Shown here piece after piece: positions 1-5,661 of a stretch of DNA of 6,441 bases. The notes under the pieces are model-generated. The model was not told the DNA's origin, did no database searches, and saw only the letters and a program-made list of their open reading frames with translations. Location: positions 1-6,441 of the forward strand of contig JAKSCW010000580.1 of assembly GCA_022360375.1 (NCBI GenBank), written 5' to 3'. Numbering within the stretch: position 1 is the first letter of the stretch; each line of letters opens with the position of its first letter. This stretch comes from Balneolales bacterium (GTDB lineage Bacteria; Bacteroidota; Rhodothermia; Balneolales; Balneolaceae). The translations under genes and the position numbers were made by a program.

Positions 1-2486
1 GGACAACCACACCCTGGACAACCATTTCGAACATGGCATTGACCATAAACCCGGTTTTGACGTACGCTAAAGTTGAATTTGAAGGGCAAAACTATATTGT
101 AGCCAAAGGCACTGTTAGCCGGGTTTTTGGAGAAGAAGCCTCTGTATTGGAAGAATACGAAGGGTTCTCGCTGATAGGCAGACGCTACTCACCTGTTTTC
201 AATTATGCCCAACAGCACCTTGGTGAAGATGTAGCATGGAAAGTAGTTCCAGCCGATTATGTGACTACGGAAGATGGAACGGGCATTGTACATACAGCTC
301 CGGCTTTTGGTGCAGATGACTATGAAGCTGGTCAAAAGAATAATATTCCAATGTTCAATCCCATCGACAAAGATGGAAAGTTTACACAGCTTGTCCCTGA
401 ATTTGAAGGGCAGTGGTTCAAAGAGGCAGATAAAGAAATTGCACGTGCCATCAGGGACAAAGGCCTGATGTTCCGCCATGAAACCTACCTCCACAATTAT
501 CCTTTTGATTGGAGAAAAGGAACACCTTTAATGAGTTATCCGGTTGAGTCCTGGTTCATTAAAACCACAGATGTAAAAAAACGAATGGTGGATTTGAATA
601 AAACCATCAACTGGAAGCCGGAGAATACCGGAACCGGTCGTTTTGGAACCTGGCTTGAGAACAACGTGGATTGGGCCATTTCCCGCCAACGTTATTGGGG
701 AACCCCAATTCCAATTTGGCAAAGTGATAAAGATCCTGAATACGTTGAAATAATCGGAAGTATACAGGAATTAAGGGAAAAAGCTGGTATACCGGAGGAT
801 GAGGAACTGGATTTGCACCGGCCTTACATCGATGAAATTACCTGGGAAGCCCCAAATGGGGGAACCATGCGCCGGATCCCAGATTTATTGGATGTCTGGT
901 TTGATTCAGGAGCCATGCCCTTTGCGCAGTGGCATTACCCATTCGATAATGATCATGAATTTAGTTACAATTTCCCGGCCGATTTCATAGCGGAAGGAGT
1001 GGATCAAACCCGTGGGTGGTTCTATACATTACATGCTCTCGGAACTATGCTATTCGACGAAATTGCATTCAAAAATGTGGTTTCAAATGGCTTGGTACTG
1101 GATGAAAAGGGTGAGAAAATGAGCAAATCGAAGGGGAATACGGTGGACCCTTTCGAAGTGATTAATGAGTTTGGTGCAGATACGGTTCGCTGGTACATGA
1201 TGAGTAATTCTTCCCCCTGGGAAAATCTCAAATTCAGTGTTGATGGTTTGAAGGAAATTCAACGAAAATTCTTCAACACCATAGTAAATACGTACTCTTT
1301 CTTTGCAATGTACGCCAATATCGATGGATTTAAATACTCCGGAGCCCCAATTCCGGTAGCAGATCGTCCTGAAATCGATCAATGGATTATTTCCCGTTTA
1401 AATACCGTTGTGAAAACCATGGAAGAGTTTTACGAAGCCTACGAGCCAACTAAAGCAGCCCGGGAAATGGAAACGTTTGTGGAGGAACTGAGTAACTGGT
1501 ACGTACGCAGGAACCGGCGCCGCTTCTGGAAATCCGGAAATACACTTGATAAAACGGCAGCCTATCAAACATTATATGAGTGCCTGAAAGATGTGAGCCG
1601 GATGATTAGCCCGATAGCTCCATTTATTGGTGAATGGATTTACCAACGTTTGAATGAGGTGACAAATTCTGACGTGGAATCCGTGCACTTATCGTTTTTC
1701 CCAACGGTAGAAGAAACAGCCATTTTTAAAGCGTTGGAGCATAAAATGGAAATGGCTCGCTTGATTTCATACATAGTGCTTCGTGTTAGAAACCAAATTG
1801 ATGTGAATGTTCGCCAACCGTTAGCCCGGATTATTCTTCCAATAAAAGATGAAGCGGAACGGCAGGCTATACTTTCGGTAAAGGATATCATCCTGGAAGA
1901 AGTGAACGTTAAAGACATCCAGTTTGTAGATGATGATTCTGGCATTGTTCATAAAACTGCCAAACCGAATTACCCATTACTTGGAAAACGCTTAGGCCCA
2001 AAAATGAAAGCTGTGGCAGGAAAGGTAAATACCCTGGATACTGAAACTATCAGCCAATATGAGCGGGATGGATTCATCGATCTTGAAATCGATAACGAAA
2101 CCATTCGCTTGCAAGGAGAAGAGCTGGAAATTGTGAGAATCGGCTTGGAAGGCTGGCAGGTTGAGACCGAGAGAGGCTTAAGTGTTGCGGTTGATACCGA
2201 ATTAAGCCATGATTTAAAGATGGAAGGGTTAACTCGTGAATTTGTAAACCGCGTTCAAAATATGAGAAAAGAAGCCGATTTTGAAGTGGTTGACCGAATC
2301 ATCATTGGCTTTATTGGAAATGATGATATTAAAGAAGCAGTAGTTTCCAGAAGTGAATATATTAAGGAAGAGACGCTCGCAGAAGAAATTCAACTCACAG
2401 AATTGGAAATATCCGATTTTGTAAAATCCTGGGAAATTGGAGACGATGAATGTTCCATTTCCATCCGAAGAAATATTAATTCTTAA
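1..2486 (+). CDS. ileS: Isoleucyl-tRNA synthetase, type 2 (eukaryote-like), 5'-truncated by the window edge
   Basis: This enzyme charges tRNA-Ile with isoleucine in the cytoplasm. The frame is open from base 3, so the ATG at 33 is internal; 827 codons are visible. The N-terminal Rossmann start with the HIGH motif lies outside the window. The sequence opens in the CP1 editing domain with TTTPWT (bases 3-20). The second editing motif, GTGIVHTAPAFGADD, begins at base 276 and supplies the Asp that holds the mischarged amino acid. DVWFDSGAMPFAQ begins at 891 and the KMSKS loop (KMSKSKGN) at 1116. The anticodon-binding helical domain contains WYVRRNRRRFW (1497-1529). The tail (about 1990-2400) resembles the DUF5915-type C-terminus and has no CxxC zinc finger. 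SGAMPFAQ, WYVRRNRRRFW and the missing zinc finger all point to the IleS2 class. The stop is TAA at 2484-2486, and the next gene follows after 11 bases. Confidence 0.96.
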   Translation, partial: TTTPWTTISNMALTINPVLTYAKVEFEGQNYIVAKGTVSRVFGEEASVLEEYEGFSLIGRRYSPVFNYAQQHLGEDVAWKVVPADYVTTEDGTGIVHTAPAFGADDYEAGQKNNIPMFNPIDKDGKFTQLVPEFEGQWFKEADKEIARAIRDKGLMFRHETYLHNYPFDWRKGTPLMSYPVESWFIKTTDVKKRMVDLNKTINWKPENTGTGRFGTWLENNVDWAISRQRYWGTPIPIWQSDKDPEYVEIIGSIQELREKAGIPEDEELDLHRPYIDEITWEAPNGGTMRRIPDLLDVWFDSGAMPFAQWHYPFDNDHEFSYNFPADFIAEGVDQTRGWFYTLHALGTMLFDEIAFKNVVSNGLVLDEKGEKMSKSKGNTVDPFEVINEFGADTVRWYMMSNSSPWENLKFSVDGLKEIQRKFFNTIVNTYSFFAMYANIDGFKYSGAPIPVADRPEIDQWIISRLNTVVKTMEEFYEAYEPTKAAREMETFVEELSNWYVRRNRRRFWKSGNTLDKTAAYQTLYECLKDVSRMISPIAPFIGEWIYQRLNEVTNSDVESVHLSFFPTVEETAIFKALEHKMEMARLISYIVLRVRNQIDVNVRQPLARIILPIKDEAERQAILSVKDIILEEVNVKDIQFVDDDSGIVHKTAKPNYPLLGKRLGPKMKAVAGKVNTLDTETISQYERDGFIDLEIDNETIRLQGEELEIVRIGLEGWQVETERGLSVAVDTELSHDLKMEGLTREFVNRVQNMRKEADFEVVDRIIIGFIGNDDIKEAVVSRSEYIKEETLAEEIQLTELEISDFVKSWEIGDDECSISIRRNINS

Positions 2487-2497
2487 TGAGATGAACA

Positions 2498-2896
2498 ATG
2501 GCTGGCAATCAAGATGAAAATGTACGCGTATCCCCATATAACGATGAGGAACTGGAATATTTCCGTGATATAATCATCAAAAAAAGAGATGCAGCAGAAG
2601 AAGAACTGGAGTCTCTTCAACGAAGTCTGCGCGAAAGCATGGAAAATTCCAGTGATGAATCTGCCTATTCGTTCCACATGGCTGATGCCGGAACGGACGC
2701 ACAGGAACGCGAAAAGACCTATATGCTGTTTAACAGAACGAAGAAATTCATAAAATATCTGGATGATGCCATCGTGCGCATCGACAATAAAACGTATGGT
2801 GTATGCAAAGTAACCGGAAAGAAAATTTCCAAGGGTAGGCTTGAAGCGGTACCTCACACCCAGCTTAGCATCGACGCTAAATTAAAACGCCGATAG
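2498..2896 (+). CDS. TraR/DksA-family transcriptional regulator with degenerate zinc finger
   Basis: A 132-residue protein of the DksA/TraR family, whose members bind in the RNA polymerase secondary channel and, in model species, act with ppGpp. A long charged coiled coil spans about residues 16-95, rich in E, K and R. The coil turn carries acidic residues around ADAGTDAQERE (62-72). The C-terminal finger reads YGVCKVTGKKISKGRLEAVPH (from residue 100). Only Cys103 of the usual four zinc cysteines remains, but the fold signature G-x-C-x-x-T/S-G-x-x-I-x-x-x-R-L-x-A-x-P is kept. This degenerate form is common among Bacteroidota homologues. The gene lies 11 bases after ileS and 6 bases before lspA, so it is probably co-transcribed. 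There is no strong Shine-Dalgarno sequence; the ATG at 2498 is the first usable start after the ileS stop. The family is clear; the regulatory targets cannot be read from sequence. Confidence 0.9.
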   Translation: MAGNQDENVRVSPYNDEELEYFRDIIIKKRDAAEEELESLQRSLRESMENSSDESAYSFHMADAGTDAQEREKTYMLFNRTKKFIKYLDDAIVRIDNKTYGVCKVTGKKISKGRLEAVPHTQLSIDAKLKRR

Positions 2897-2902
2897 TTTT
2901 TA

Positions 2903-3487
2903 GTGACCCGAAATAAAATTCTCGCATTATTTATTCCTGCGGCAATCGTGGTAGCCATTGATCAGTGGACCAAATGGCTTATCAGAACTACGCCCGAATT
3001 GCACCGTTTCGACATCATTGATGGCTGGCTGGCCTTCTATTATACCCAAAATGATGGTATGGCGTTGGGAATAAACTGGTTCGACACACATGTAGTAAGC
3101 TCAATTTCCATTATTGCTACCATAGGAATTCTGATCTACCTGTTTGCCACGATGAAGGAATCTCCTATACAGTACATGCTGATGATGGGTCTGGTAATTG
3201 GCGGAGCATTAGGGAATATCACCGACCGTTTGATTATGGGATATATTGAAGGATACGGCGGATTACTTGACGGTCACGTAGTCGATTTCATCCATTTCAA
3301 TCTGGAAATAAATGGCTGGCCCGTTTTTCCGTATATCTTTAATGTGGCAGATATAGCTATTTCAGTATCCATTATTTCTCTGCTTGTGTTCAACAAATAC
3401 CTGATGCCTCATGAACAAAAGAAGGAAGAGGTTGAAGAAGTAGTTGAGGCGAATGCAGAAGTTTCTTCTACACCTTCAGAGAACTAA
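2903..3487 (+). CDS. lspA: Lipoprotein signal peptidase (signal peptidase II)
   Basis: This inner-membrane aspartyl protease cuts signal peptides from diacylglyceryl-modified prolipoproteins. The protein has 194 residues and about four membrane segments (roughly 6-20, 66-83, 90-105, 147-165). Family motifs are present: YYTQNDGMALG (47-56, the N-x-G box), GNITDR (104-109), GHVVDFI (124-130) and FNVAD (146-150). The catalytic Asp pair is predicted as D128 and D150, matching D124/D143 of the Pseudomonas enzyme by motif. About eight residues (GYIEGYGG) are inserted before VVDF, and a hydrophilic Glu-rich tail runs from residue 170 to the end. The start is GTG at 2903: the traR stop TAG (2894-2896) is in the same frame nine bases upstream, so no earlier start is possible. 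No Shine-Dalgarno sequence is visible, which suggests translational coupling to traR. Confidence 0.95.
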   Translation: MTRNKILALFIPAAIVVAIDQWTKWLIRTTPELHRFDIIDGWLAFYYTQNDGMALGINWFDTHVVSSISIIATIGILIYLFATMKESPIQYMLMMGLVIGGALGNITDRLIMGYIEGYGGLLDGHVVDFIHFNLEINGWPVFPYIFNVADIAISVSIISLLVFNKYLMPHEQKKEEVEEVVEANAEVSSTPSEN

Positions 3488-3518
3488 AAGATAATTTGGT
3501 TCCCGATTGAATTAGCGC

Positions 3519-3545
3519 GACCTTTATGAGCGCAAGTTAAAGGTC
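3519..3545 (+). other. Hairpin after lspA, no U-tract
   Basis: An 8-bp perfect inverted repeat, gaccttta (3519-3526) and taaaggtc (3538-3545), with an 11-base loop, begins 31 bases after the lspA stop. It is not followed by a T run, so it is not a standard intrinsic terminator. It could be an mRNA 3' end or processing stem for the ileS-traR-lspA transcript, or part of the leader of the next gene. A second, weaker stem (gcgc at 3515-3518 with gcgc at 3530-3533) would compete with it. Confidence 0.45.
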
Positions 3546-3570
3546 AGGATTCGGTTCTCAGTACAGTAAT

Positions 3571-3600
3571 TTGTTTCCCTTCTCTAGTTTGTATTACAAT
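3571..3600 (+). promoter_or_regulatory. Weak candidate promoter for the cold-shock gene
   Basis: TTGTTT (3571-3576) and TACAAT (3595-3600) are separated by 18 bases and resemble sigma70-type -35/-10 boxes, matching the consensus at 3 of 6 and 5 of 6 positions. The start of transcription would fall near 3607, giving a leader of about 76 bases. Near-matches to the Bacteroidetes TAnnTTTG box occur nearby (TAATTTG at 3567-3573, TAGTTTG at 3585-3591), each one base short. The gap must contain a promoter if csp is transcribed alone, but which box is used is uncertain. Confidence 0.25.
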
Positions 3601-3627
3601 TAACCAACACAGCCGATTAGAATGCAA

Positions 3628-3649
3628 TTCACATGCTTATTAATGTGAA
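3628..3649 (+). repeat. Inverted repeat ttcacat-N8-atgtgaa upstream of csp
   Basis: A perfect 7-bp inverted repeat, ttcacat (3628-3634) and atgtgaa (3643-3649), with an 8-base spacer (gcttatta) ends 33 bases before the csp ATG. It may be an RNA hairpin in the leader or an operator-like site; the sequence does not decide between these. Confidence 0.4.
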
Positions 3650-3682
3650 AAAACTGTACCTGTGAGAATATTTATATAAGAA

Positions 3683-3892
3683 ATGGAATACGGAAAAGTA
3701 AAATGGTTTAATGACGAAAAAGGATTCGGATTTATAACCAGAGAATCAGGTGGAAAAGATCTTTTTGTTCACCGAAACAATGTTGAGAATCTTCCCCAAA
3801 ACGAAGGGTTGAAAGATGGCGATGAAGTAGAATTTTCAGTGCAGGAAACCCCCAAAGGCTTAAATGCGGTAGAAGTATATGTGCTTGAGTGA
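3683..3892 (+). CDS. Cold-shock domain protein (CspA family)
   Basis: A 69-residue single cold-shock domain, the usual length for the family. It binds single-stranded RNA and DNA and is expected to act as an RNA chaperone. The N-terminal KVKWFN (5-10), RNP1 motif KGFGFI (13-18) and RNP2 motif LFVH (27-30) are all intact, followed by DGDEVEF and KGLNAVEV. The ATG at 3683 is the natural start for a Csp (MEYGKVKWF). Only an AT-rich stretch (tataagaa) precedes it, without a clear Shine-Dalgarno sequence. It appears to be a stand-alone gene, with a 195-base structured gap before it and a strong terminator 29 bases after its stop. Whether it responds to cold cannot be told from the protein, since many Csp paralogues are constitutive. 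Confidence 0.96.
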   Translation: MEYGKVKWFNDEKGFGFITRESGGKDLFVHRNNVENLPQNEGLKDGDEVEFSVQETPKGLNAVEVYVLE

Positions 3893-3921
3893 TTAATTTA
3901 ACCTCACTTCAGGAATTTAAG

Positions 3922-3952
3922 GCTCCAATACTTCGGTGTTGGAGCGTTTTTT
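3922..3952 (+). terminator. Rho-independent terminator of the cold-shock gene
   Basis: gctccaatac (3922-3931) pairs with gtgttggagc (3936-3945) over 10 bp with one T-G wobble, closing a c(TTCG)g tetraloop (3932-3935). Six T residues follow at 3947-3952. This is a textbook intrinsic terminator for the + strand. On the minus strand the stem is followed only by CTTAAATT, so it would be weak for ribBA readthrough. Confidence 0.93.
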
Positions 3953-3970
3953 ATTGCGCTGAACTGTTTT

Positions 3971-3998
3971 CGTTATGCTGAATTTATTTCAGCATCTT
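3971..3998 (+). repeat. REP-like palindrome, copy 1
   Basis: The stem atgctgaa (3975-3982) and ttcagcat (3988-3995) has 8 bp and a 5-base loop. The 28-base unit matches the minus-strand reading of 4021-4048 at 22 of 28 positions. One stem base pair differs by a compensatory G-C to C-G swap. The unit lies between the convergent csp and ribBA genes, a typical location for REP elements. Confidence 0.6.
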
Positions 3999-4020
3999 TG
4001 TAGGGTATACATTAATTCAT

Positions 4021-4048
4021 AAGATCCTGAAACAAGTTCAGGATGACA
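4021..4048 (-). repeat. REP-like palindrome, copy 2 (inverted)
   Basis: The stem atcctgaa (4024-4031) and ttcaggat (4037-4044) has 8 bp and a 5-base loop. Read on the minus strand the core is TCATCCTGAACTTGTTTCAG, a palindrome I recognise as recurring in intergenic DNA of many bacterial genomes. It faces copy 1 across a 22-base spacer, like the paired units of REP clusters. It starts 21 bases beyond the ribBA stop and could form the 3' hairpin of that transcript, although no T run follows. Confidence 0.65.
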
Positions 4049-4068
4049 TCCCTAAACAAGAGCGGATG

Positions 4069-5256
4069 TTACTTCTCTAACGAAATATTTTTTCTCGAAG
4101 AGAAAATATCCAGATCATCTTCGAACTCTACCTGATCGACGATCTCCAGCCCGAAGCTTTTTATTCCAATTCGTTTTACGGGGTTATTGGTAAGCAACTT
4201 CAGCTTGCAAATACCCAATGCCCGCAGGATTTGAGCTCCAACTCCGTAGTCCCGGGAATCACTTTTCTTGGGGTTGTTGTCTTCGTTATCGTCATGCTCG
4301 AAGGTTCCCTCTTGCATCATTTTTAAGGTGCGAAGCTGGTTAACCAACACCGAACCCCGTTGATTACGGTTCATATACAAAACCACCCCTTTTCCTTCAC
4401 GTTCAACCTGGAGCATAGCCTGGTGAAGGAGTTCACTGGTATCGGCATTTCGTGCACCAAAAATATCACCAATCAAATCTGAAGAATGTACACGTGTAAG
4501 AACAGGTTCGTTCTTTGTCCATGTTCCTTTGGTTAGGGCCAGGTGAACATCGCCGGTCAAAGTTTCTTCAAAAGCGTGCAGGCGGAAATCGCCATACATG
4601 GTGGGCATGTTTACGTCCATCACTTCTTTCACCAGGCTTTCGTTTTCACTTCGGTAAGCGATCAAATCCTTAATGGTGATGAACTTCATGTCGTACTTTT
4701 TGGCCATCTTAGCGAGATCAGGTACCCGGGCCATTTCTCCGTTTTCGAGCATAATCTCACAGATAATCCCAACAGGCTGAAGTCCGGCCATTCGAGCCAG
4801 GTCGAGTGCAGCTTCCGTGTGCCCCGCTCTTCTTAAAACACCGCCTTCTACCCCAATGAGTGGGAATACATGACCTGGTCGGCGAAAATCTCCGGGTTTC
4901 GATTCTGAGTTGGTCAACTCCCGAATCGTGTTTGCCCGGTCTGCAGCAGAAATTCCGGTAGTGGTCTGTCGTTTGTGGTCAATGGAGATAGTGAAATTTG
5001 CTTCGTCAGGGTCAGCCCCTTCCATCACCATATTGTTTAGTTTGAAACGTTGGGCAACGGTTTTAGTAACCGGAGCACAAATAAGGCCCCGGCCCTCTTT
5101 TGCCATGAAGTTGATGGCTTCGGTAGTAACCAGTTCGCCAGCCATTAAAAAATCGCCTTCATTTTCCCGATCTTCGTCATCCACAACGATGATCATTTTA
5201 CCAGCCTTGATGTCCTCTATAGCCTCGGGAATGGTGTTGAAGCGAATATCTTCCAA
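4069..5256 (-). CDS. ribBA: 3,4-dihydroxy-2-butanone 4-phosphate synthase fused to a degenerate GTP cyclohydrolase II domain
   Basis: A 395-residue fusion. The RibB half (about 1-200) converts ribulose 5-phosphate to dihydroxybutanone phosphate for riboflavin synthesis. It looks intact, with the acidic loop DDEDRENEGD (26-35), RAGHTEA (His146) and CEIM (Glu167). The RibA half (about 220-380) keeps its scaffold (RVHSS, GDIFGA, DSRDYG, LLTNNP) but has lost key residues. The three zinc cysteines of E. coli RibA (C54, C65, C67) align with D260, N270 and D272. Tyr105 aligns with L311, RQEGR with NRNQR, and the VEANxxLG motif is replaced by an Asp/Asn-rich stretch (about 318-332). The RibA reaction is therefore probably absent. 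The start is TTG at 5256, supported by AAAGGA eight bases upstream; the next in-frame ATG (codon 21) would remove conserved N-terminal sequence. It lies one base after the yajC stop. Confidence 0.93.
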   Translation of the reverse strand: MEDIRFNTIPEAIEDIKAGKMIIVVDDEDRENEGDFLMAGELVTTEAINFMAKEGRGLICAPVTKTVAQRFKLNNMVMEGADPDEANFTISIDHKRQTTTGISAADRANTIRELTNSESKPGDFRRPGHVFPLIGVEGGVLRRAGHTEAALDLARMAGLQPVGIICEIMLENGEMARVPDLAKMAKKYDMKFITIKDLIAYRSENESLVKEVMDVNMPTMYGDFRLHAFEETLTGDVHLALTKGTWTKNEPVLTRVHSSDLIGDIFGARNADTSELLHQAMLQVEREGKGVVLYMNRNQRGSVLVNQLRTLKMMQEGTFEHDDNEDNNPKKSDSRDYGVGAQILRALGICKLKLLTNNPVKRIGIKSFGLEIVDQVEFEDDLDIFSSRKNISLEK

Positions 5257-5257
5257 A

Positions 5258-5584
5258 TTATTTGTCCTTTTTCTCAGGTTTGTTAGGATTCACGTCGGTG
5301 ATAGCTGTTTTAAGGAAACGGATCTTCACACTGCCACCTACTTCGATTAAAACGGAATCATCTTCGATGGCGTTCAGAATCCCGATAATTCCCGAAGAAG
5401 TAACCACTTTATCGCCTTTTTTCATGGCTTCCACTTTTCGTTGAATTTCTTTCTGGCGCTGGCTTTGCGGGCGAATAATAAAAAAGTAGAACACGAAGAA
5501 GATGGCACCCAAAAATACCAGGTTAATGATTCCGGCATTAGGGTCATTAGGATTACCCATCAGGAATAAAGAAAAATTTGTCAT
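5258..5584 (-). CDS. yajC: Sec translocon accessory subunit YajC
   Basis: A 108-residue single-pass inner-membrane protein associated with SecDF and the SecYEG translocon. A short N-terminal stretch with an NPNDPNAG segment (11-18) leads into one membrane helix (about 19-38, IINLVFLGAIFFVFYFFIIR). The family box RPQSQRQKE follows (39-47), and then the small soluble domain with KKGDKVVTSSGIIG (55-68) and VKIRFLKTAI (86-95). The length is normal for the family. The ATG at 5584 follows a 70-base gap that holds a Bacteroidetes-type promoter box, and the stop is one base before the ribBA start. secD and secF are not next to it here. YajC is usually dispensable, and nothing in the sequence suggests loss of function. 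Confidence 0.95.
   Translation of the reverse strand: MTNFSLFLMGNPNDPNAGIINLVFLGAIFFVFYFFIIRPQSQRQKEIQRKVEAMKKGDKVVTSSGIIGILNAIEDDSVLIEVGGSVKIRFLKTAITDVNPNKPEKKDK
5265..5270 (-). promoter_or_regulatory. Ribosome binding site deciding the TTG start of ribBA
   Basis: On the minus strand AAAGGA (5270 to 5265) lies 8 bases before the TTG at 5256-5254, inside the last codons of yajC. It is the only strong Shine-Dalgarno sequence I found in the window. It supports a TTG start directly after the yajC stop (TAA, 5260-5258) and tight coupling of the two genes. Confidence 0.75.
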
Positions 5585-5616
5585 ACTGTTTAGTGTACTG
5601 AGTTGGATTTAACAAA

Positions 5617-5624
5617 CAAAGATA
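5617..5624 (-). promoter_or_regulatory. Bacteroidetes-type -7 promoter box for yajC-ribBA
   Basis: The minus strand reads TATCTTTG (5624 to 5617), an exact match to the Bacteroidetes sigma-A -7 consensus TAnnTTTG. About 19 bases further upstream there is TTC rather than the expected TTG, so the -33 element is imperfect. Transcription would start near 5610, leaving a leader of about 25 bases before the yajC ATG. Confidence 0.55.
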
Positions 5625-5647
5625 GGGGTTTTAGCACAATTAAGAAT

Positions 5648-5661
5648 GGAATAGTTATTCC
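5648..5661. repeat. Short palindrome overlapping the DUF4249-like stop codon
   Basis: ggaata (5648-5653) and tattcc (5656-5661) form a 6-bp inverted repeat with a 2-base centre, overlapping the minus-strand TAA stop (5657-5655). As RNA only about four pairs could form, around a six-base loop, and no T run follows, so a terminator is doubtful. It may be coincidental. Confidence 0.25.

Larger units (their letters stand above)
3555..3668 (+). promoter_or_regulatory. Possible structured leader of the cold-shock gene (long-range helix)
   Basis: Bases 3555-3560 (ttctca) can pair with 3663-3668 (tgagaa), and 3561-3567 (gtacagt) with 3653-3659 (actgtac). This makes a 13-bp helix interrupted only by a 3-base bulge (ctg, 3660-3662). 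The helix closes an arm that contains the smaller hairpin at 3628-3649, and it ends 14 bases before the csp start codon. Cold-shock genes in other bacteria have long leaders that refold with temperature, so a similar role is inferred here. It would form in RNA only if transcription starts upstream of 3555. If the promoter guessed at 3571-3600 is the real one, the helix cannot form in the mRNA. Confidence 0.35.

Noticed and set aside
33..35. ATG at 33 as the start of ileS
   Set aside because: The frame continues upstream to the edge and encodes the editing motif TTTPWT, so the ATG is internal.
189..2857. Several long open frames on the minus strand opposite ileS and traR, and out-of-frame plus ORFs within ileS
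   Set aside because: They overlap a confidently identified coding frame, show no family motifs and have compositions typical of shadow frames.
3488..3682. tRNA, small RNA gene or small protein in the lspA-csp gap
   Set aside because: No cloverleaf or tRNA motifs, and only ORFs of a few codons, were found; the stems seen are better read as leader or 3' end structures.
4046..4069. acatcc / ggatgt inverted repeat as a ribBA terminator
   Set aside because: It has only 6 bp with a 12-base loop, overlaps the stop codon and has no T run on the minus strand.
4543..5444. Plus-strand open frames opposite ribBA and yajC
   Set aside because: They are antisense to strongly conserved proteins and show no recognisable domains.
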